A stretch of 64,000 nt of DNA from CAIUGU01 sp963819685 (lineage in GTDB: Bacteria > Pseudomonadota > Gammaproteobacteria > Steroidobacterales > Steroidobacteraceae), in NCBI GenBank assembly GCA_963819685.1, contig CAWFXI010000008.1, positions 1-64,000 on the forward strand. Reading direction: 5' to 3'. The position numbers and the translations under genes are program-made. A model generated the notes under the pieces. The model was not told the DNA's origin. It saw only the letters and a list, made by a program, of their open reading frames with translations, and did not search any database. Shown here one piece after another: positions 42,676 through 52,053 of the stretch; positions within the stretch are counted from its first letter, which is position 1, and the number at the start of each line of letters is the position of its first letter.

Positions 42676-42707
42676 ATCTTCTTCAACTGAACTCCAAGGT
42701 GAGATCC

Positions 42708-43712
42708 ATGCAGTCACCCGTCGCCGAATTTCTGAAGCCACGAGTCGTTAAAGTCACGCCCACGGCGCCGCGTCATGCGCGCGTTGTGATCGAACCGTTC
42801 GAGCGCGGTTTCGGGCATACGCTGGGGAATGCCCTGCGCCGCGTTCTTCTGTCCTCCATGCCGGGTAGCGCGGTAACGGAAGCCGAGATCGATGGCGTAC
42901 TGCACGAATACACCAGCATCGAAGGGGTGCAGGAGGATGTCGTCGATATCCTGCTCAACCTCAAGCTGGTCGCCATTCGCCTGAATGCGCGCGATCACGC
43001 CGAGCTGCGTCTGCACAAGAAGGGCCCTGGCCCCGTCACGGCGGGGGATATCCAGCTGGACCACGATGTGGAAGTGATCAACCCCGAGCTCGTGATCGCC
43101 AACCTGACGAAGGCCGGCGAACTCAACATGACGCTGAAAGTCGAACGCGGTCGGGGCTATCGCCCGGCCGTTCAGACGGCAACTTTCGAGGAGACCAGCG
43201 GGCCCATCGGCCGGCTGCAGCTGGATGCATCCTTCAGCCCGATCCGGCGCGTCACGTACACGGTCGAAAGCGCTCGCGTGGAGCAGCGGACGAACCTCGA
43301 CAAGCTGATCATCGACATCGAGACCAACGGCACGATCGATCCGGAAGAGGCGATCCGCAGGGCGGGGTCCATTCTCAAGGACCAGCTGTCCGTGTTCGTC
43401 GATCTCCAGGGTCAGGACGAGGGTGCCAGCAAGTCGGCAGAGCAGACGTTCGACCCGATCCTGCTGCGCCCGGTCGACGAGCTGGAGTTGACGGTCCGCA
43501 GCGCCAACTGTCTCAAGGCCGAGAACATTCACTACATCGGCGACCTCGTGCAGCGGACGGAAGTCGAGCTGCTGCGCACGCCGAACCTGGGCAAGAAATC
43601 GCTCACCGAGATCAAGGAAGTCCTGGAGAGTCACGGCCTGTCGCTTGGCATGCGTCTCGACAGCTGGCCGCCCGTGAGCCTGAAGCGCGATGACGAGCGC
43701 GAAGCCGTTTGA
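42708..43712 (+). CDS. rpoA: RNA polymerase alpha subunit
   Basis: A 334-residue alpha subunit. The N-terminal domain (PFERGFGHTLGNALRRVLLSSMPG) drives dimerisation and assembly. The C-terminal domain (LRSANCLKAENIHYIGDL-type sequence, NLGKKSLTEIKEVLESHGLSLGM) binds UP elements and activators. The ATG giving MQSPVAEFLKPR is chosen over an in-frame start three codons earlier. Confidence 0.97.
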   Translation: MQSPVAEFLKPRVVKVTPTAPRHARVVIEPFERGFGHTLGNALRRVLLSSMPGSAVTEAEIDGVLHEYTSIEGVQEDVVDILLNLKLVAIRLNARDHAELRLHKKGPGPVTAGDIQLDHDVEVINPELVIANLTKAGELNMTLKVERGRGYRPAVQTATFEETSGPIGRLQLDASFSPIRRVTYTVESARVEQRTNLDKLIIDIETNGTIDPEEAIRRAGSILKDQLSVFVDLQGQDEGASKSAEQTFDPILLRPVDELELTVRSANCLKAENIHYIGDLVQRTEVELLRTPNLGKKSLTEIKEVLESHGLSLGMRLDSWPPVSLKRDDEREAV

Positions 43713-43735
43713 ACTGAATCCGATAGAGAAGAATC

Positions 43736-44301
43736 ATGCGTCATCAACTTTCCGGGCGGCAGCTCAGCCGCAACGCGCCGCATCGCCGGGCGATGCTTCG
43801 CAACATGGCCGCCTCGCTGCTCAAGCATGAGACCATCCGTACGACCGTTCCCAAGGCCAAGGAACTGCGCCGTGTAGTCGAGCCGCTGATCACTCTCGGC
43901 AAGGCAGACAGCCAGGCGAATCGACGCCTTGCCTTTGCGCAGTTGCGCGATGACGGCATTGTCGAAAAGCTGTTCGACGTGCTGGGTCCGCGCTACAAGG
44001 CGCGTCCGGGTGGCTATACCCGCATCCTGCGCATGGAAGAACGTCCGGGTGATTCCGCGCCCATGGCGCTGATGCAGCTCGTTGACCAGCCTGCCAAGGC
44101 GGCCGAGGGCGCGGGCGACAAGGCCGACGAGGCGGCGAAGCCGAAGAAAGCCAAGGCACCCAAGGCACCCAAGGCGCCGAAGGCACCAAGCGGGCAACCA
44201 AGGCCAAAGCGGCAGAGGCAGATGCGACTGCTGCCGAAGAAGACAAGAAGCCGAAGGCTGCCAAAAAGAAGGCGGCCAAGAAGGCAGCCAGGAAGGACTG
44301 A
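43736..44301 (+). CDS. rplQ: 50S ribosomal protein L17 with a one-base frame break in a low-complexity C-terminal tail
   Basis: The conserved L17 body (MRHQLSGRQLSRNAPHRRAMLRNM..., RYKARPGGYTRILRMEER) is intact in one frame to about residue 150, inside a Lys/Ala/Pro repeat. Around 44183-44195 a base appears to be missing. The neighbouring frame continues the same composition (KRATKAKAAEADATAAEEDK...) and stops at 44301, before the terminator. Staying in the first frame instead would read through the terminator hairpin into mscL with unrelated sequence. Repaired, the product is about 188 residues, 60 longer than E. coli L17 because of this tail. Last gene of the alpha operon. Confidence 0.8.
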
Positions 44302-44361
44302 ACGGGAACAGGGTTGCAACGTCGGTGACACTGACTGTGCAGGCCATATCCAGGGACAGAA

Positions 44362-44386
44362 GGCCGGGCAATGCCCGGCCTTTTTT
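44362..44386 (+). terminator. Rho-independent terminator after rplQ
   Basis: GGCCGGGC and GCCCGGCC pair perfectly around the loop AAT and are followed directly by six T. A textbook terminator, closing the alpha operon. Confidence 0.93.
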
Positions 44387-44460
44387 ATTCCGGCTCCGCC
44401 TTTTGTGCACAGGGATTTTGCACTACAGTCCGGCAAGGTCAACAAAGAAGGGGTCTCATC

Positions 44461-44865
44461 ATGAGTATTGGCAAGGAGTTCAGGGAATTTGCCATGAAGG
44501 GCAATGTCGTGGACCTGGCTGTCGGTGTCGTGATCGGTGCCGCGTTCGGCAAGATCGTGACGTCCGCGGTATCCGATCTCATTACACCACCACTCGGTTA
44601 CGTCATCGGCGGCGTTGACTTCACCAAGCTGGCTGTCACGCTGCCCGCCATTCGGGAGGGCGCGGAAGATGTGACCATTCGCTACGGCACGTTTCTGCAG
44701 ACGATCTTTGATTTTGCGATCGTTGCATTTGCCATCTTCATGGTGGTCAAACTCATCAATCGCATGAAGCGCAAGGAAGAGGCGGCACCGGCAGCTCCAG
44801 CAGCGCCACCGCGGCAGGAAGTACTGCTGGAAGAGATCCGTGACCTGCTCAAGAAGCAGGGCTGA
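44461..44865 (+). CDS. mscL: Large-conductance mechanosensitive channel
   Basis: A 134-residue MscL, a homopentameric inner-membrane valve opened by membrane tension. The pore helix GNVVDLAVGVVIGAAFGKIV and the second helix (FLQTIFDFAIVAFAIFMVVKLIN) are intact, followed by the C-terminal bundle helix. The linker has the usual Ala/Pro run. The ATG is chosen over an upstream extension that overlaps the terminator. It has no operon partner. Confidence 0.97.
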   Translation: MSIGKEFREFAMKGNVVDLAVGVVIGAAFGKIVTSAVSDLITPPLGYVIGGVDFTKLAVTLPAIREGAEDVTIRYGTFLQTIFDFAIVAFAIFMVVKLINRMKRKEEAAPAAPAAPPRQEVLLEEIRDLLKKQG

Positions 44866-45085
44866 GCAGGTGCAGGCCTGAAGATGTGAATTTTTCGTCA
44901 ACGACCACTGCTTGCGAAGCCTTGAATTCCAGCCTCAAACGCGCGTCCGCTGTTTCAAACGTGCATGAAACCTTCTAGAATCCGGCACCGGAATCGCACG
45001 GAATTCACGCTGCACTTCTGCAGCGCCGGTTTCTGTCTGGCGACGCATTGACCTGATATTCATCCAAGTAGGGGTATTGATTCTT

Positions 45086-45289
45086 ATGAACGCAAAAATC
45101 GCATTGAGCGCACTCGTATTCGCACTGTCGTTGAGCGCATGCGGAGGCGGTGAAGCTCCTCCTGCTCCCGCTGCCGAGGCTCCCGCTGCCGAGGCTCCTG
45201 CCGCCGAGGCCGCTCCCGCTGCCGAGGCTCCTGCCGCTGAGGCTGCCCCTGCTGCTGAGGGTGCTGCTCCCGCAACGCCGGCACAGTGA
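45086..45289 (+). CDS. Small Ala/Pro/Glu-repeat lipoprotein
   Basis: A 67-residue lipoprotein precursor. The signal ends in LSAC, so about 47 residues remain after lipidation at Cys20. The rest is a repeat of AEAPA/AEAAPA units (EAPAAEAPAAEAAPAAEAP and so on) with no folded domain expected. Such tails are flexible tethers in the envelope. Codons within the repeats vary (GCT, GCC, GCG, CCT, CCC), so selection on the protein rather than recent slippage is likely. A perfect 16-bp hairpin starts four bases after the stop. No homology-based function. Confidence 0.7.
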   Translation: MNAKIALSALVFALSLSACGGGEAPPAPAAEAPAAEAPAAEAAPAAEAPAAEAAPAAEGAAPATPAQ

Positions 45290-45293
45290 TCTA

Positions 45294-45330
45294 TATACAC
45301 CGGGCGGACCCCGCGTCCGCCCGGTGTATA
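45294..45330. terminator. Perfect 16-bp hairpin after the small lipoprotein gene
   Basis: Arms 45294-45309 and 45315-45330 are perfect reverse complements (TATACACCGGGCGGAC and its complement) around a five-base loop. The 3' side lacks a T-run. The stem's outer TATA could also supply a -10-like TATACT for the next gene, so its role is uncertain. Confidence 0.6.
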
Positions 45331-45453
45331 CTTCGCGCAACCGGAAAGTTTGCCGGTTACACCCGCCAGCTCAGGCCGAGCTGAAACGTGTCGAATGTAG
45401 AAACGCGAGCGCGCTTGCCCTGGTGAGGGTATAGGTGAATCAGAGGTTCCCTA

Positions 45454-45987
45454 ATGACCGTAAGCATCAGGGACGCACGCGACTCGCAAGTGGATCGGCA
45501 ATGGATCCAGAACTCCTATGGCGAGTACCTTGCTGACCTGACCAGCTCGAGCATGAATACCGGTATGTTTCCGGTATTCGGCAAATCCGGCGAGTTTGGT
45601 GACCGCGAGCCGGACCTGATGGCCCGCTGGTTCGCTGACGACAGCTCCCATCCCCTTGTCATCCTGCAGAACGACCGGCCGGTAGGCTTTGCACTGGTCA
45701 GTCGTCCGCCCGTCAACCGGCGCAACGACATCGATTTTCGCCTCGCGGAGTTTTTCATTACCGCGGGCGCGCGCCGTCTTGGAGTGGGGGAGAGTGCCGC
45801 TACCCTGATTTTCAGCCGCTTTGCCGGACGCTGGGAGGTGATCGAATTCCTCCGCAATACAGGAGCGGTGGCCTTCTGGCGGACTGCCATCGGCAACTAC
45901 ACGGCAGGCCGGTATCGCGAGTCAGTTGCGAACGGCGAAGTTCGCCACGTATTCCAGTCGCCGCACGCATCTCCGACCAAAAGCTGA
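45454..45987 (+). CDS. GNAT-family acetyltransferase
   Basis: A 177-residue protein of the Gcn5-related N-acetyltransferase fold. The central strand pair (PLVILQNDRPVGFALVSRP) and the LAEFFITAGARRLGVGESAATLIF segment, resembling the acetyl-CoA-binding loop (R/Q-x-x-G-x-G/A, here RRLGVG), support this. The substrate is unknown; small molecule, peptide N terminus and protein lysine are all possible. It converges on uvrA across an 11-bp hairpin. Confidence 0.75.
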   Translation: MTVSIRDARDSQVDRQWIQNSYGEYLADLTSSSMNTGMFPVFGKSGEFGDREPDLMARWFADDSSHPLVILQNDRPVGFALVSRPPVNRRNDIDFRLAEFFITAGARRLGVGESAATLIFSRFAGRWEVIEFLRNTGAVAFWRTAIGNYTAGRYRESVANGEVRHVFQSPHASPTKS

Positions 45988-46007
45988 TAAATCCGACGGC
46001 GTGTCAG

Positions 46008-46039
46008 CAGGGTGATGCGAGTCTCTTTGCATCACCCTG
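46008..46039. terminator. Hairpin between convergent acetyltransferase and uvrA genes
   Basis: CAGGGTGATGC and GCATCACCCTG are perfect 11-base arms around a ten-base loop, placed in the 59-bp gap between two genes reading towards each other. Probably a bidirectional terminator. Confidence 0.65.
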
Positions 46040-46046
46040 TTAAGAC

Positions 46047-48902
46047 TCAGGCACGCTTGCGCTCCTTGCGCGGGCTCTGGCGTGCCAGCACCGGCTTCAG
46101 GAACTGCCCTGTAAACGACGCCGCGACCTTCACCAGGTCCTCAGGTCGTCCGGTTGCCACAATCTCACCGCCTCCGGTTCCGCCTCCAGGGCCGAGGTCG
46201 ATGATCCAGTCTGCCGTCTTGATGACGTCAAGATTGTGTTCGATTACCACGACCGTATTGCCCTCGTCCCGCAGTCGATGCAGGACGGCCAGCAGCTGTT
46301 CGATATCGTGGAAATGCAGTCCCGTGGTGGGTTCATCGAGGATGTAGAGGGTCCGGCCGGTGGCGCGCTTCGACAGTTCCTTCGCAAGCTTCACGCGCTG
46401 CGCTTCGCCGCCCGAGAGCGTCGTCGCATTCTGTCCAAGCTTGAGGTAAGAGAGCCCCACATCCATGAGCGTTTGCAGGCGGGTGTAGACCGTGGGTACA
46501 GGACGGAAGAACTCGACACCATCCTCCACCGTCATCTCCAGCACTTCGTGGATGTTGCGGCCCTTGTAGCGGATTTCCAGGGTTTCCCGGTTGTAGCGCC
46601 GCCCCTTGCAGACATCACACGCGACGTACACATCCGGCAGGAAATGCATTTCCACCTTGATGACACCATCGCCCTGGCAGGCTTCGCACCGCCCGCCCTT
46701 GACATTGAAGCTGAATCGACCCGGTTCGTAGCCCCGTGCGCGAGCCTCGGGAACCTCGGCGAAGATCTCGCGGATTGGCGTGAACAGCCCGGTGTAGGTG
46801 GCCGGGTTGGAGCGGGGCGTGCGACCAATCGGGCTCTGGTCAATGTCGATCACCCGATCGATGTGCTCGATTCCTTCAACGCCGTCACAGGGTGCGGGGT
46901 GATATGAGGCGTCATTCAACTTGCCCGCCACCCACGAATACAGCGTGTCGTTGATCAACGTGGATTTGCCGGAACCTGATACGCCGGTCACGCATGTCAT
47001 CAGGCCGAGGGGTACGTCGACGGTCACGCCTTTCAGGTTGTTGCCGGTCGCGTTCTGGATGCGCAGGATGCGGTCCTTCTGGACAGGTAACCGCAGCGGC
47101 GGCACCTGTATCCGCCGCACGCCCGACAGGAATTGACCTGTGACCGAGTCCGGGTTCGCTTCCACTTCAGCCGGAGTGCCTTGCGCGACGATCCTGCCGC
47201 CGTGCACACCCGCCCCGGGGCCCAGGTCGACAACATAGTCAGCCTGGCGAATCGCGTCCTCATCATGTTCGACGACGATGACGCTGTTGCCGAGATCGCG
47301 CAGGCGCAACAGCGTGTTCAGCAGTCGCTGATTGTCGCGCTGATGCAGGCCGATGGACGGTTCATCGAGAATGTACATGACACCCACGAGTCCCGAGCCG
47401 ATCTGGCTGGCAAGGCGAATGCGCTGTGCTTCACCGCCTGACAATGTCTCGGCACTGCGGTCGAGCGTGAGGTAATCCAGGCCAACGTCCTTGAGGAACC
47501 GGAGGCGGTCGCCGATTTCCTTGACGATCTTCGCTGCGATTTCACCCCGCCAGCCTTCCAGGGTCATGCTGCCGAACCATTCCACCGCGTCACCGACGCT
47601 CTGGCCCGTCAGGGTTGGCAGGCTGCGATCCGCCACGAATACATGGCGGGCGGCCCGATTGAGTCGCGTGCCCTGGCACTCGGGACAGGGCTGATTGCTC
47701 AGGTATTTCGCCAGCTCTTCGCGCACGGTCAGTGATTCGGTTTCCCGGTAGCGCCGTTCGAGATTGGGCAGGATGCCTTCCCACCGATGGGCGCGGCGAT
47801 TGGAGTTGCCGCGGGCATCCACATAGTTGAATTCAATCCGTGCTTCGTCGCTTCCGCCAAGCAGCACTGTACGAATGCGCTCCGGCAAGTCGTCCCAGGG
47901 TGTTTCGATGTCGAACTTGTAGTGCCGCGCGAGCGACTGGATCAGCTGGAAGTAGTAGGTGTTCCGTCGGTCCCAGCCACGGATGGCGCCACCGGCCAGC
48001 GAGAGGTGTGGATGATGGACGACTCGCTCTGGATCGAAGAACTGCTTGACGCCCAGACCATCGCACGACGGGCAGGCGCCCGCCGGATTGTTGAAGGAAA
48101 ACAGCCGCGGCTCGAGTTCCGGAATGCTGTACCCGCAGATCTTGCAGGCGAAGCGGTCCGAGAACACCAGCTCCGCGCGATCCTTGTCATCCATGAATGC
48201 AATGCGCACGACACCGTCGGCAAGACGCAGTGCCGTTTCGAATGACTCGGCCAGGCGCTGGCCGATGTCCGCACGTACCCTGAACCGATCGACGACCGCT
48301 TCGATGGTATGTTTGCGTTTCGCGTTCAGCGTGGGAGGCGCATCGAGCTCGACGACCTTCCCGTCAACCCGCGCTCGAACAAAGCCCTGCCCCTTGAGTT
48401 CATCGATGACATGCGCGTGTTCGCCTTTGCGCTCGAGGATCACCGGCGCGAGCAGCAGCAGCGGCGTACCCTCAGGAAGCTTCAGGACCTGGTCGACCAT
48501 CTCGCTGACCGTCTGCGCAGCCAGATCCATGCCGTGATCAGGGCACCTCGGAATCCCCGCACGGGCGAAGAGCAGCCGCAGGTAGTCGTAGATTTCCGTG
48601 ACGGTGCCTACCGTCGATCGCGGGTTGTGGGACGTCGACTTCTGCTCGATGGCAATCGCGGGCGACAGCCCTTCGATTGAATCCACATCAGGCTTGTCCA
48701 TCATCGACAGGAACTGCCGCGCGTACGCGGACAACGACTCGACATAGCGTCGCTGCCCTTCTGCATAGATGGTGTCAAACGCGAGCGACGACTTGCCGGA
48801 CCCCGACAGTCCCGTGAAAACGATCAGCCGGTCTCGCGGCAGGTCGATGTCCACGTTGCGCAGATTGTGAGTGCGGGCACCCCGGATGCGGATTGACGAC
48901 AT
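46047..48902 (-). CDS. uvrA: UvrABC excinuclease subunit UvrA
   Basis: A 951-residue DNA-damage sensor of nucleotide excision repair. Two ABC ATPase modules are visible: Walker A GLSGSGKSSLAFDT near the N terminus and GVSGSGKSTLINDT in the second half, each with an LSGGEAQR signature. Zinc sites are CKICGY...CPSC and CEACQGDG...CDVCKGRR. The start MSSIRIRGARTHNLRNV is standard. It is divergent from ssb, as in E. coli; I see no perfect CTGT-N8-ACAG LexA box in the gap. Confidence 0.98.
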   Translation of the reverse strand: MSSIRIRGARTHNLRNVDIDLPRDRLIVFTGLSGSGKSSLAFDTIYAEGQRRYVESLSAYARQFLSMMDKPDVDSIEGLSPAIAIEQKSTSHNPRSTVGTVTEIYDYLRLLFARAGIPRCPDHGMDLAAQTVSEMVDQVLKLPEGTPLLLLAPVILERKGEHAHVIDELKGQGFVRARVDGKVVELDAPPTLNAKRKHTIEAVVDRFRVRADIGQRLAESFETALRLADGVVRIAFMDDKDRAELVFSDRFACKICGYSIPELEPRLFSFNNPAGACPSCDGLGVKQFFDPERVVHHPHLSLAGGAIRGWDRRNTYYFQLIQSLARHYKFDIETPWDDLPERIRTVLLGGSDEARIEFNYVDARGNSNRRAHRWEGILPNLERRYRETESLTVREELAKYLSNQPCPECQGTRLNRAARHVFVADRSLPTLTGQSVGDAVEWFGSMTLEGWRGEIAAKIVKEIGDRLRFLKDVGLDYLTLDRSAETLSGGEAQRIRLASQIGSGLVGVMYILDEPSIGLHQRDNQRLLNTLLRLRDLGNSVIVVEHDEDAIRQADYVVDLGPGAGVHGGRIVAQGTPAEVEANPDSVTGQFLSGVRRIQVPPLRLPVQKDRILRIQNATGNNLKGVTVDVPLGLMTCVTGVSGSGKSTLINDTLYSWVAGKLNDASYHPAPCDGVEGIEHIDRVIDIDQSPIGRTPRSNPATYTGLFTPIREIFAEVPEARARGYEPGRFSFNVKGGRCEACQGDGVIKVEMHFLPDVYVACDVCKGRRYNRETLEIRYKGRNIHEVLEMTVEDGVEFFRPVPTVYTRLQTLMDVGLSYLKLGQNATTLSGGEAQRVKLAKELSKRATGRTLYILDEPTTGLHFHDIEQLLAVLHRLRDEGNTVVVIEHNLDVIKTADWIIDLGPGGGTGGGEIVATGRPEDLVKVAASFTGQFLKPVLARQSPRKERKRA

Positions 48903-49120
48903 GGCTCGTGAAGGTCTCTTGAGTCAGTGGGCCGGGCCCAATGCGGACAGCGAAATTCAGGTCAAGCTTTCTAATATACGGGGGCTGTCAAGCCTAAGGA
49001 AACAGTTGCTGTCCAATGGCTGCCCAAGCGGAAGTTCCCCCGGCAAAATCCCCTTTTAGGAAGCCTCCCGGCATACAATAAGGCCCCATTTTTCGTGCCT
49101 ACGACGCAAACGGAGCAACC

Positions 49121-49591
49121 ATGGCGCGCGGTATCAATAAGGTCATCCTGGTCGGCAATCTTGGCGCGGATCCCGAAACCCGCTACATGCCCAGCGGGAA
49201 GGCGGTCACCAATATCCGCATTGCTACCAGCGAGGGCTGGACCGACAAGCAGTCCGGAGACAAGCAGGAACGCACCGAATGGCACAGCATCGTGCTGTTC
49301 GACAAACTGGGGGAGATCGCTGCGGAGTACCTGCGGAAAGGATCGCAGGTTTACATCGAGGGCAGCCTGCGTACCCGCAAGTGGCAGGACAAGCAGGGCG
49401 GGGACCGCTATACGACGGAAATCGTCGCCCGGGACATGCAGATGCTCGGGGGACGCTCAGGAGCGTCCGCGGGTAGTGCAGGTGGACAGTTTGGAGGGGA
49501 GCCGCGACCGGCTTCCAGCCCCAAAGGAGAGGAGCGATCCACCGCGCCCGCCACGGAAACCGGCGAGTTCGACGACGATATTCCCTTCTGA
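49121..49591 (+). CDS. ssb: Single-stranded DNA-binding protein
   Basis: A 156-residue SSB. The OB fold starts MARGINKVILVGNLGADPETRYM, with the conserved Trp residues (EGWTDKQS, EWHSIV). A flexible Gly/Pro-rich linker ends in the acidic partner-recruiting tip DDDIPF. A TACAAT box is 42 bp upstream but its -35 is poor. Confidence 0.97.
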   Translation: MARGINKVILVGNLGADPETRYMPSGKAVTNIRIATSEGWTDKQSGDKQERTEWHSIVLFDKLGEIAAEYLRKGSQVYIEGSLRTRKWQDKQGGDRYTTEIVARDMQMLGGRSGASAGSAGGQFGGEPRPASSPKGEERSTAPATETGEFDDDIPF

Positions 49592-49711
49592 TAGATGGCG
49601 GTTAGGCGGAAATGCCAAACAGTGGGTAAGTAATCACCCATAAGATTATGAAATATCGGGCTTTTCCTGGCCTGCTTTCCGCTGTAACGCTTCCCCCCTA
49701 TTCTTCTACCC

Positions 49712-51070
49712 ATGCCGCGCCTTTTCATCCAGACCTTTGGTTGCCAGATGAACGAGTACGATTCCGCCAAAATGGCGGACGTACTGCAGGCTGCGAGCGG
49801 TTACGAATTGACCGACGATCCTGCCCTGGCGGATGTGCTGTTACTCAATACCTGCTCAGTCAGGGAAAAGGCGCAGGAGAAGGTCTTTTCGCACCTTGGC
49901 CGCTGGCGCGAGTTCAAGGAGCGCAGGCCGGGGGTCATCATCGGCGTCGGCGGATGTGTTGCCAGCCAGGAAGGAGAGGGCATTACCGCCAGGGCGCCTT
50001 TCGTTGATCTGGTCTTCGGCCCGCAAACACTGCACAGGCTGCCTGCGATGATTGCGGAACGGGCTGCACACGGGCGTTCAGTCGTTGATGTCAGCTTTCC
50101 CGAGATCGAGAAGTTTGATCATCTGCCGATACCTCGCGCCGCTGGAGCGACTGCATTCGTTTCGATCATGGAGGGCTGCAGCAAGTACTGCACCTTCTGC
50201 GTGGTGCCTTATACGCGGGGCCCGGAAGTCAGTCGTCCATTCGACCCGGTCGTGGCCGAAGTACGAAGCCTCGCAATCCAGGGTGTTCGCGAGATCAACC
50301 TGCTGGGGCAAAACGTCAATGCCTATGCCGGCCCGATGAACGATGGCACCGAGTGCGACCTGGCCACGCTGATCTACGCACTGGCGGAAATCGATGGTAT
50401 CGAGCGCATCCGCTTCACGACATCGCACCCCGTCGAATTCACGGACGCGCTGATCGAGGCGTATCGCGATGTGCCGCAACTTGCGAACTACCTGCATCTT
50501 CCCGTACAGAGTGGTTCCGACCGGATCCTTGCCCTGATGAAGCGGGGCTATACGGCACTTGAGTACAAGCAGAAGATCCGTCGCCTCAAGGCGGTTCGTC
50601 CCGGCATCAGCATTTCATCGGATTTCATCGTCGGTTTTCCTGGCGAGACCGAGCGCGATTTTGCAGCAACGATGCACCTGATTGCCGACGTCGGCTTCGA
50701 CCAGTCCTTCAGCTTCATTTACAGTCGCAGGCCGGGAACTCCCGCCGCCTCGTTCGTCGATGAAGTGCCGGAGGAAGAGAAGCATCGGCGACTCGAGCAG
50801 TTGCAGGCGCGTCTCAACGCGCAGTCGCAGGCCATCAGCCAGACGATGGTCGGGTCGGTTCAGAGAGTCCTGGTAGAGCGCCCGGCCAGAAGGAATCCCA
50901 ACGAACTCGCGGGACGCACGGAGAACATGCGTTGGGTCAATTTCGAGGGACCTGCGACCCTGATCAACGAGTTCGCAGAAGTGCTCGTTACGGAAGCAAG
51001 GCCAAATTCCCTGCGCGGACGCTTGTTGACGCCCGGGATTCGTCCGCGGCTCGCGGAGGTACGTGCTTGA
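49712..51070 (+). CDS. miaB: tRNA-2-methylthio-N6-dimethylallyladenosine synthase
   Basis: A 452-residue radical-SAM methylthiotransferase that modifies A37 of tRNAs reading UNN codons. The N-terminal cluster cysteines are in TFGCQMNEYDS, LNTCSVREKA and GVGGCVAS. The radical-SAM motif is CSKYCTFC (three Cys). A TRAM domain forms the C terminus. Its stop codon overlaps the phoH start, opening the miaB-phoH-ybeY-ybeX-lnt operon. Confidence 0.97.
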   Translation: MPRLFIQTFGCQMNEYDSAKMADVLQAASGYELTDDPALADVLLLNTCSVREKAQEKVFSHLGRWREFKERRPGVIIGVGGCVASQEGEGITARAPFVDLVFGPQTLHRLPAMIAERAAHGRSVVDVSFPEIEKFDHLPIPRAAGATAFVSIMEGCSKYCTFCVVPYTRGPEVSRPFDPVVAEVRSLAIQGVREINLLGQNVNAYAGPMNDGTECDLATLIYALAEIDGIERIRFTTSHPVEFTDALIEAYRDVPQLANYLHLPVQSGSDRILALMKRGYTALEYKQKIRRLKAVRPGISISSDFIVGFPGETERDFAATMHLIADVGFDQSFSFIYSRRPGTPAASFVDEVPEEEKHRRLEQLQARLNAQSQAISQTMVGSVQRVLVERPARRNPNELAGRTENMRWVNFEGPATLINEFAEVLVTEARPNSLRGRLLTPGIRPRLAEVRA

Positions 51071-52053
51071 GCGGAGCAGGGGTGGTACAGGAAGTCGTGT
51101 TCGAGCCCGTCGACAACACGCGGCTTTCAAATCTCGTAGGCCCGATGGATGAGAACCTGCGGCAGGTGGCCAGCCGGCTCGGTGTCGATATCCGCAGGCG
51201 AGGCAACAAGGTGCAGATCAGCGGTGAAGAACGGGCAGCTTCCTCTGCGGAGCGTGTTCTGCGAGAGCTCTTCGCGCTGGCGGGCTCCGAGTCGCTGTCC
51301 CCCGATCGAGTGCATCTCTGCCTGCAGGAGTCCGGCCTCAGCGAGACGGCAACTCCTCCTGCCGTGGAATCGGATGATGTCATCATCCATACGCAACGCG
51401 GGGGTATCCGTGGCCGCGGGCCGAACCAGCGACAGTACCTCGAGGCGATTCGCAGCAATGACCTGACCTTCGGTATCGGCCCGGCGGGCACGGGCAAGAC
51501 CTACCTTGCTGTTGCATCGGCGGTGGCTGCCCTGCAGACAGATCGCGTGCGGCGCATCGTTCTGGTACGACCGGCCGTGGAGGCCGGAGAGCGCCTCGGC
51601 TTTCTGCCTGGCGATATGGCGCAGAAGGTCGACCCGTACCTTCGCCCGATGTATGACGCCCTGTACGACATGATGGGCTTCGATCGCGTGACCCGCGCAA
51701 TCGAGCGAAACGTCATCGAAGTGGCTCCCCTTGCATTCATGCGCGGCCGTTCGCTGAACGATTCCTTCATCATCCTGGACGAAGCGCAGAACACTTCCAT
51801 CGAGCAGATGAAGATGTTCCTGACACGCATGGGATACGGGTCAAGGGCCGTCGTGACCGGTGACATCACGCAAACGGATCTGCCGCGACAGCAGGTCTCG
51901 GGGCTCAAACATGTCATCGAGATCCTGCAGGGTGTCAGAGGCGTCGAGTTCACGTTCTTCAATTCAAAGGACGTGGTGCGCCATCCGCTCGTGCAGCGGA
52001 TCGTCGAAGCTTACGAACGGACTGACTCGGAGACCCGGACCGATGGCCGCTAG
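51067..52053 (+). CDS. ybeZ: PhoH-family ATPase (YbeZ)
   Basis: A 328-residue PhoH-like P-loop ATPase. A strong GGAGGT lies six bases before the TTG start, which overlaps the miaB stop. A GTG five codons later is the alternative. An N-terminal KH-like RNA-binding part precedes Walker A GPAGTGKTYLA and Walker B FIILDEAQN. YbeZ interacts with the RNase YbeY, whose gene overlaps the 3' end here. Confidence 0.93.
   Translation: MSGAGVVQEVVFEPVDNTRLSNLVGPMDENLRQVASRLGVDIRRRGNKVQISGEERAASSAERVLRELFALAGSESLSPDRVHLCLQESGLSETATPPAVESDDVIIHTQRGGIRGRGPNQRQYLEAIRSNDLTFGIGPAGTGKTYLAVASAVAALQTDRVRRIVLVRPAVEAGERLGFLPGDMAQKVDPYLRPMYDALYDMMGFDRVTRAIERNVIEVAPLAFMRGRSLNDSFIILDEAQNTSIEQMKMFLTRMGYGSRAVVTGDITQTDLPRQQVSGLKHVIEILQGVRGVEFTFFNSKDVVRHPLVQRIVEAYERTDSETRTDGR

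Noticed and set aside
48903..49120. SOS (LexA) box between uvrA and ssb
   Set aside because: I searched for CTGT-N8-ACAG and found none; CTGT and ACAG words occur but with the wrong spacing. A divergent LexA site of another class cannot be excluded.
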